From positions 1 through 64,000 of the forward strand of contig CAXXNX010000047.1 in the NCBI GenBank assembly GCA_963664285.2: a stretch of DNA of 64,000 bases. The letters are read 5' to 3'. This DNA comes from JAJCYL01 sp963664285. GTDB taxonomy: Bacteria; Bacteroidota; Bacteroidia; Cytophagales; Cyclobacteriaceae. The translations under genes were made by a program, and so were the position numbers. The notes under the pieces were generated by a model. It made no database searches. It was given only the letters and a program-made list of their open reading frames with translations, and was not told the DNA's origin. Within the stretch, counting starts at the first letter, position 1. Each line of letters begins with the position of its first letter. Below, piece after piece: positions 58,945 to 64,000 of this stretch.

Positions 58945-60966
58945 ATGATCAAAACATGTTCGCCCGATATGCCCACACTGGTTAAACCCGCATTCGATTA
59001 TCGCGGTGGTAAGTTGAGTGATAAAAAGCTCAAAGAAATCTATATAGCCATCCTTAAGCCAAGGATGATTGAGGAAAAAATGCTAATCCTGCTTCGACAA
59101 GGGAGAATCACTAAATGGTTCTCGGGGATCGGGCAGGAGGGTATCTCAGTGGGGGCAGCGCTCAGCATGAAGGCTGACGAATACATACTACCAATGCATC
59201 GAAATCTGGGGGTTTTCACCAGCAGAGGGATTGATCTTGGTCGTTTATTTGCCCAGTTTCAGGGAAAAAAATCCGGATTTACCAATGGGAGAGATCGGTC
59301 ATTTCACTTCGGCACTCAGGATCATAAGATCGTGGGGATGATCTCGCACCTTGGACCTCAATTGGCCCTTGCTGACGGTATAGCTTTGGCTTCTAAGCTT
59401 AGGAAGGAAAACGCGGCTACACTCGTTTTCACGGGTGATGGTGGTACCAGCGAGGGTGATTTTCATGAGGCGGTGAATGTTGCCGCCGTTTGGAATCTGC
59501 CGGTGATTTTCGTCATCGAAAATAATGGCTACGGACTCTCCACTCCAAGTAACGAACAATTCAAATTCGAAAGCTTCACCCAAAAAGGTCCGGGTTATGG
59601 CATAGATGCAATTCGCATTGAGGGCAATGATATACTTGAAGTATATAGCAAAATCAGTGAAGTAGCAGAGAAAGTTCGCAATGAACAAAAACCGGTGATT
59701 GTTGAGGCCATGACTTTCCGTATGAGAGGTCATGAGGAAGCATCCGGTACCAAGTATATACCCAAAGAACTAATGGAACATTGGGGAGCCAAAGACCCGG
59801 TAAGAAATTACGAGGATTATCTTCTGCAAGAGAGGTTAATAAATGATGCTGAAATTAAAAAAATCAGGAAAGAGATTCAGAATGAAATTGATACTGGATT
59901 GGAAGCTGCTTTCAATGAATCCTCCATTGAATTTGATATCGAAAAAGAAAGATCCGATCTCTATTTCCCATTTCAACAGAAGGTAAAGTCTCCAGGTAAA
60001 AGAAAGGCTGAAAGACGTTTTGTTGATGCGCTGTCCGATGGATTGAGTGAATCTATGAAAAAATTTCCTGAGCTGGTTCTTATGGGCCAAGACATTGCAG
60101 ATTATGGGGGAGTATTCAAAATCACTGAGGGGTTTGTGGATAATTTTGGTAGGGAAAGGGTGCGTAATACCCCGTTGTGCGAGTCGGCTATTATTGGTGC
60201 TGGATTGGGTCTATCAATTAGAGGCATGAAAGCTATGGTGGAGATGCAATTCGCCGATTTTGTTACCTGCGGTTTCAATCAAATCGTCAATAACCTGGCC
60301 AAGATCCATTATCGATGGCATCAAAATGCCGATGTAGTGGTACGCATGCCTGCTGGTGGAGGTGTCCAAGCCGGACCCTTTCATTCGCAGTCCAATGAAG
60401 CCTGGTTTTTTCATACACCTGGGTTAAAAATCGTTTACCCATCCAATCCTACAGATGCCAAGGGGTTACTTTGCGCAGCTATAGAAGATCCAAATCCCTT
60501 TCTTTACTTTGAGCACAAAGCCTTATATCGCTCCATATCAGAAGATGTGCCGGATGGGTGGTTTACTACTGAGGTGGGTAAGGCTAATCTGGTAACTCAA
60601 GGATCCGATTTCTCTATTATTACTTATGGAATGGGAGTTCACTGGGCCAAAGAAGTTGTGGCGGCAAAAAATCATTCTGCAGATATCCTGGATTTGAGAA
60701 CGCTTTTGCCCTGGGACAAAGAAGCCGTTTCCGAAACAGTTAAAAAAACCGGTCGGGTATTAATTCTACATGAAGATTGCCTGACTGGAGGAATTGGCGG
60801 TGAACTTTCGGCCTGGATTACAGAACATTGTTTTCAAAATCTTGATGCTCCGGTGATGCGTGAAGCAAGCCTGGACACGCCAGTGCCCTTCGCTAAAAAC
60901 CTGGAGGAAAACTTTCTGCCGAAAGGAAGATTGAATAAAAAAATCGAAGAATTGTTGAAGTTTTGA
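58945..60966 (+). CDS. 2-oxoisovalerate dehydrogenase-type E1, alpha and beta fused
   Basis: 673 residues, thiamine-diphosphate-dependent E1 of a branched-chain or other 2-oxoacid dehydrogenase complex. The alpha half (about 1-340) has the ThDP motif FTGDGGTSEGDFHEAVNVAA to ENNGYGLSTPS. The beta half (about 355-673) has GQDIADYGGVFKITEGFVD, RVRNTPLCESAIIGAGLGLS and MPAGGGVQAGPFHSQSNEAW. The fusion is common in Bacteroidota. The start may be the second Met at 58969 (MPTLVKPAFDYRG) because a -7 box precedes the first. E2 and E3 genes are not in the window. Intact. Confidence 0.93.
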   Translation: MIKTCSPDMPTLVKPAFDYRGGKLSDKKLKEIYIAILKPRMIEEKMLILLRQGRITKWFSGIGQEGISVGAALSMKADEYILPMHRNLGVFTSRGIDLGRLFAQFQGKKSGFTNGRDRSFHFGTQDHKIVGMISHLGPQLALADGIALASKLRKENAATLVFTGDGGTSEGDFHEAVNVAAVWNLPVIFVIENNGYGLSTPSNEQFKFESFTQKGPGYGIDAIRIEGNDILEVYSKISEVAEKVRNEQKPVIVEAMTFRMRGHEEASGTKYIPKELMEHWGAKDPVRNYEDYLLQERLINDAEIKKIRKEIQNEIDTGLEAAFNESSIEFDIEKERSDLYFPFQQKVKSPGKRKAERRFVDALSDGLSESMKKFPELVLMGQDIADYGGVFKITEGFVDNFGRERVRNTPLCESAIIGAGLGLSIRGMKAMVEMQFADFVTCGFNQIVNNLAKIHYRWHQNADVVVRMPAGGGVQAGPFHSQSNEAWFFHTPGLKIVYPSNPTDAKGLLCAAIEDPNPFLYFEHKALYRSISEDVPDGWFTTEVGKANLVTQGSDFSIITYGMGVHWAKEVVAAKNHSADILDLRTLLPWDKEAVSETVKKTGRVLILHEDCLTGGIGGELSAWITEHCFQNLDAPVMREASLDTPVPFAKNLEENFLPKGRLNKKIEELLKF

Positions 60967-61044
60967 TCCTGCTTTTACAAAATACATGTCCGTCAATTCG
61001 TTATTAATAGCAAAAGTGACTGGTCATTTTTCATTACCTTCGTT

Positions 61045-62220
61045 TTGATTAATCTGAAACAGGTATTTTTTCATCTTTTAAAGCCTAAACTTAAATTTAT
61101 TGGCCTCTTCTTGGCTTTGACAGGTTTGGTATGGCTGGATGCGAACGCTCAGCTTTTGGAAGAAGGACAGGGAAGGCTAAAAACCATCAGGTCTGAAAAA
61201 CCTGGATTCCTTTTCTTTTTTAGGAAAAAACCTGTTAGAGTCCGTAGCTCCACACCGGTCTCTTATAACAAAAAAGACAAGTTCGTCAACGTCAGGACTT
61301 CGACGCCCGTCTCTTATGATAAGAAGGATAAGCCCTTAAAGGCAAGGACATCAATACCTGTTTCTTATAATAAAAAAGAGCAAGTAGTCAATATAAAAAC
61401 CTCATTTCCAGTTTCTTATAACAAAAAGGAACAGAAAGTCAATGTTCGGTATTCAAAACCTCAAAAAGAGATTTATTTCAATATCTGGATAACACAACAG
61501 TTAAAATCACAGAGACGAATTGGTCCACCCGCTGATCCGATTAATTTGTACAACAAAAGAAAATTATCTCTTAGAAGCCCCTTTGTATATCGTAAGAAAA
61601 TTTCTATCACCGGACCAATGAATTATGACATGAACAAGTGGTTCGTCGATATGTATCGTCCAATTAATGACTACACTAGTAGTTATAAAGGTGATTTCAA
61701 AAGAGATCTAAATCCCATTCTTCATTTGAAATACCGTTTCGGTCAGTGGGAAAGGGCAAGTTACCGGGGTCATCACGTGGCATGGAACAAAAACGCTAAA
61801 AGGGCTTACTACCGAACTACTACTATAACTAGGTCCAAACACCCCGGTGACACCAGAGTGCTAGTGCCATTTTTAGCAAAAATTTCTGAAAGAATGAAAT
61901 TATGGGAACAATCTCACTATCAGGGGCGTTCTGATGGCTGGACTAAATTTGGCCAGAAGGAGTATAATAGACAACAATCAATACTTGTTTCAAAATTTGA
62001 GGGAGTCGTAAAGGTGAAAAGAAGAAAAGGGGAAGATATGCATCCCAGCATTGTTTATATAAGTGGGAAAAGATTTAGCAATACCAACTGGAAAGAAAGA
62101 TGGCGTAAGCTGAATATAATATGGGTTAGGATCAATCCAGGAAAAGAGACTCCCGGCGGTGCAAAAGAAAAATACAAAGAGAAATACGATAAAGAAGAAC
62201 GAGATCTATGGACTTACTAA
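61045..62220 (+). CDS. secreted protein with four 17-residue repeats, unknown function
   Basis: 391 residues from a TTG start with a signal-like helix (KFIGLFLALTGLVWLDANAQ). Residues about 66-133 are four tandem 17-residue repeats of the form VRTSTPVSYNKKDKxxN. The rest is rich in Arg, Lys, Tyr and Trp and holds a second, looser duplication (WERASYRGHHVAWNKNAKRA against LWEQSHYQGRSDGWTKFGQK). Very basic and without known domains; possibly a surface or nucleic-acid/matrix-binding protein, which is a guess. The stop TAA directly abuts the ytxJ ATG. Confidence 0.65.
   Translation: MINLKQVFFHLLKPKLKFIGLFLALTGLVWLDANAQLLEEGQGRLKTIRSEKPGFLFFFRKKPVRVRSSTPVSYNKKDKFVNVRTSTPVSYDKKDKPLKARTSIPVSYNKKEQVVNIKTSFPVSYNKKEQKVNVRYSKPQKEIYFNIWITQQLKSQRRIGPPADPINLYNKRKLSLRSPFVYRKKISITGPMNYDMNKWFVDMYRPINDYTSSYKGDFKRDLNPILHLKYRFGQWERASYRGHHVAWNKNAKRAYYRTTTITRSKHPGDTRVLVPFLAKISERMKLWEQSHYQGRSDGWTKFGQKEYNRQQSILVSKFEGVVKVKRRKGEDMHPSIVYISGKRFSNTNWKERWRKLNIIWVRINPGKETPGGAKEKYKEKYDKEERDLWTY
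61240..61443 (+). repeat. four tandem 51-bp coding repeats
   Basis: Four consecutive units of 51 bp encode 17-residue repeats with the core TPVSYNKKD or IPVSYNKKE. Units are diverged at the DNA level, so they are not a recent slippage product. Confidence 0.8.
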
Positions 62221-62622
62221 ATGTTTAGTCAAATCTTTGGTCGAAGTAGTACACCAGGTGAATCTTCGATAGCCTGGCATAATCTAACTAATGTTGCTCA
62301 AATTGATGACATTATTGAGCAATCAAAAAACAAACCAATATTGATTTTTAAGCATAGTATCAGTTGCGGAACCAGTGCAATGGCTCTTGATCGACTGCAA
62401 AGGAATTGGATAACGGATGAAATGTCTATCCTAAAATCCTACTTCCTGAACTTAATTGCACACCGCGATGTATCAAACAAAGTCTCAGAAACCTTCGGGG
62501 TATGGCATCAGTCTCCTCAAGTGTTGATCATTTATAAAGGAGCATGCGTCCATAATAATTCTCATATGGGTATCTCTTACCAGGAAATCAAATCTATACT
62601 TTCTAACCTGGGAACAGCCTAA
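62221..62622 (+). CDS. ytxJ: bacillithiol system protein YtxJ (monothiol-type)
   Basis: 133 residues, thioredoxin-fold protein. The active site reads IFKHSISCGTSAMALDRL with a single Cys, followed by SPQVLIIYKGACVHNNSHMG with the cis-Pro. This matches YtxJ/BrxC-type bacillithiol-dependent redox proteins, common in Bacteroidota. Its ATG follows the upstream repeat-protein stop with no gap, so they form one operon. It ends opposite the native end of the convergent osmC gene. Confidence 0.88.
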   Translation: MFSQIFGRSSTPGESSIAWHNLTNVAQIDDIIEQSKNKPILIFKHSISCGTSAMALDRLQRNWITDEMSILKSYFLNLIAHRDVSNKVSETFGVWHQSPQVLIIYKGACVHNNSHMGISYQEIKSILSNLGTA

Positions 62623-63023
62623 AAATCAAAGTTAATTACCTGTTTGATATCAGGATGAAGGCTCATGGCGACAGGGCAGGTTAGCGCACCATTTTTCAAT
62701 TTAGCACTCATAGCTTTATCCTCTGGTGGATTGGGCTAGGTAAAATTAATATGCACTTCACTAACTCGCCGTGGATCGGAAACCATGACTTTAGTAACTT
62801 CTCCCTCCATATCATCCAGGTCAAATCCGTTACGCCGGGCGATGATTCCCATGATAGTCATCATGCAACTGCATAGCGAACTTGCTACCAAATCAGTTGG
62901 TGAAAAAGCCTCACCTTTTCCATTGTTGTCAGTAGGGGCGTCGGTAATGATCTTGTTATTTGATTGGACGTGAGTTGCTTCCGTCCTTAACTGCCCGAGA
63001 TAATCTGTTTTTATCGTCACCAT
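62619..63023 (-). pseudogene. OsmC-like peroxide-resistance protein, in-frame amber codon
   Basis: OsmC/Ohr-like fold of about 134 residues. It begins MVTIKTDYLGQLRTEATHVQ and has GEAFSPTDLVASSLCSCMMT with the first reactive Cys. A TAG at 62736-62738 stops the frame after VSEVHINFT; beyond it the same frame reads PNPPEDKAMSAKLKNGALTC with the second redox Cys and ends at 62619. As read the product lacks the second Cys and would not reduce hydroperoxides. The native tail overlaps the ytxJ stop on the other strand. Confidence 0.83.
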
Positions 63024-63059
63024 TGGAATGATATTCGTTAAAGATACTTACTTTTAAAG

Positions 63060-63809
63060 TTGCTAAAACTAACATTTGATTTGGTAAGGAAGGGTTTGGT
63101 CCTCGTTTTGTTCGTTTTTCTTTCTGTCTTGGTAAAGGCTCAGGATGATGGAAATTATGAGTACAACCGTGAATTCATTTGGGGAATTAATAAAAACACT
63201 AATGGAGGTCTGATAGGTGGTTTCATTATAAGAAACAGTAAGGCAATAGGTCCCAGGACATTCAGAACGATCGGTGGCGAAATCATGAATGTCAAACATC
63301 CTAAAGAAGATCGTAAAGTTTCGCGGAGATCAGGCAACACTTTCATTTTTGGGAAAAGTAATTATTTGTATTCGTTAAGGCTTCATTATGGTATCGACAA
63401 AATTCTTTATAAAAAAGCCCCTCAGCAGGGAGTCCAGATTAATTACGGAATTGCTGCCGGCCCGACAATTGGCATAGTCGCCCCCTATTTCATTGAGGTA
63501 TTTGCTGGGGGCAGTGATGGTATAGCCCGCGAACAGTATGATCCGACCAATGGTACTCACGTCATGAGTAATATTCTTGGGACAGGACGCCTTTTTCAAG
63601 GATTAGGTAAATCGAAAATTCGTCCCGGTCTTAATGCAAAGGCAGCAATGAGTTTTGAGTTCGGAACCTTTAAGAGTAATGTGACAGGGTTCGAAGTTGG
63701 GCTCAATGCGGAAGTTTTCACTGAAAAGATAGCTCTTATCCCAGCTGAGAAAAATCGGGCTTTATTTACATCGGCATTTCTCACACTATTTTACGGCATA
63801 CGTCGGTAA
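63060..63809 (+). CDS. outer-membrane beta-barrel-like protein of unknown function
   Basis: 249 residues from a TTG start. A signal peptide (LVLVLFVFLSVLVKAQ) is followed by alternating hydrophobic strands (WGINKNTNGGLIGGFIIRNS, YLYSLRLHYGID, VQINYGIAAGPTIGIVAPYF) and a C-terminal strand SAFLTLFYGIRR ending in an aromatic/charged pattern typical of barrel proteins. It has no relation to a named transporter that I can see. Upstream of lipA on the same strand, 64 bp away. Confidence 0.65.
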   Translation: MLKLTFDLVRKGLVLVLFVFLSVLVKAQDDGNYEYNREFIWGINKNTNGGLIGGFIIRNSKAIGPRTFRTIGGEIMNVKHPKEDRKVSRRSGNTFIFGKSNYLYSLRLHYGIDKILYKKAPQQGVQINYGIAAGPTIGIVAPYFIEVFAGGSDGIAREQYDPTNGTHVMSNILGTGRLFQGLGKSKIRPGLNAKAAMSFEFGTFKSNVTGFEVGLNAEVFTEKIALIPAEKNRALFTSAFLTLFYGIRR

Positions 63810-63873
63810 CATTCCTAACTGCTTTTTGGTTTAAGCTTACTGAAACGTTTTCTTTGTAAAAATTTTGCAATCC

Positions 63874-64000
63874 ATGATTGAATTACCCGTAGTTTCTGCA
63901 GTGAAAGAGAAAAGGGAAAAACCCGGCTGGCTGCGTGTAAAACTCCCGGTGGGTGAGAGCTATAAGAAAGTTAGAAGCCTGGTTGATCATTATAAGCTGC
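63874..64000 (+). CDS. lipA: lipoyl synthase, N-terminal part
   Basis: The first 42 residues are visible before the window ends. The opening MIELPVVSAVKEKREKPGWL and the following RVKLPVGESYKKVRSLVDHY match Bacteroidota lipoyl synthase, the radical-SAM enzyme that inserts sulfur into octanoyl groups on E2 and H proteins. The radical-SAM cysteines lie beyond the window. Lipoate is needed by the E2 partner of the E1 encoded at 58945. Confidence 0.85.
   Translation, partial: MIELPVVSAVKEKREKPGWLRVKLPVGESYKKVRSLVDHYKL

Noticed and set aside
22887..62738. TAG codons recoded as an amino acid
   Set aside because: Normal genes in the window also end with TAG (comF, the small protein at 13169), most broken genes have frameshifts instead, and no suppressor tRNA was seen.
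1..64000. CRISPR arrays, tRNA or rRNA genes
   Set aside because: No regularly spaced direct repeats with unique spacers, no cloverleaf-like sequence and no rRNA-like stretch were recognised on either strand.

Overview
This window is a chromosomal segment of a member of the Bacteroidota, most likely a Cytophagales-type bacterium. Supporting signs are the fused SecDF, the rplU-rpmA pair behind a TAnnTTTG-type promoter, fused alpha/beta 2-oxoacid dehydrogenase E1, the LolC/FtsX permease next to rbfA, YtxJ, a CarboxypepD_reg-like protein and A/T-rich intergenic DNA. The species cannot be named from sequence alone.

Layout. 1-3240 is a pile of nested and broken insertion sequences: an ISNCY/IS5-like fragment, a complete IS1380-like element and an IS4-like tail. 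3240-16600 is mostly housekeeping: rplU, rpmA, a rhomboid protease, polyprenyl synthetase, RNase R, a two-cassette ABC ATPase, an orphan receiver protein, MOSC, ComF, a thioesterase and SecDF. 16600-34600 is a decaying accessory region. It holds a REP-associated tyrosine transposase flanked by palindromes and split by IS30, a broken glycosidase, an aldose epimerase split by IS1380, a broken serine hydrolase and a broken D-aminoacylase. It also holds a signalling operon (receiver, receiver-cyclase, Cache histidine kinase, membrane protein) cut by IS30, IS1595 and ISNCY elements. 34600-44560 holds the LolC/FtsX permease, rbfA, a membrane protein, a methyltransferase, an ASCH protein and FadJ, then pseudogenes (AraC, SnoaL-like) and a GNAT acetyltransferase. 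44640-47000 is IS30 and IS1595 debris around a truncated amidohydrolase. 47100-64000 holds a PhnD-like receptor, a Na+/alanine symporter, a ZIP transporter, ApbE, an amidase lacking its nucleophile region, a threonine synthase pseudogene, ispF, an M16 peptidase, E1, YtxJ, OsmC and the start of lipA.

Mobile DNA. I delimited seven complete insertion sequences with target duplications: IS1595-like x4 (8-bp duplications), IS1380-like x2 (TTAA) and ISNCY-like x1 (AATT). There is also one nearly complete but degenerate IS30, three IS30 end remnants, one ISNCY-like fragment and one IS4-like remnant. Only one IS1595 transposase and one ISNCY transposase look intact.

The clearest overall signal is selective decay. 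About fifteen accessory genes carry frameshifts, nonsense codons, truncations or insertions, while long core genes (secDF, rnr, fadJ, the E1 gene) are open end to end. This fits a genome undergoing IS expansion and relaxed selection better than random sequence error. The most interesting items are the tyrosine transposase locus with covarying palindromes, the multiply interrupted sensor-kinase operon, and the amidase whose catalytic-serine segment has been cut out in frame.
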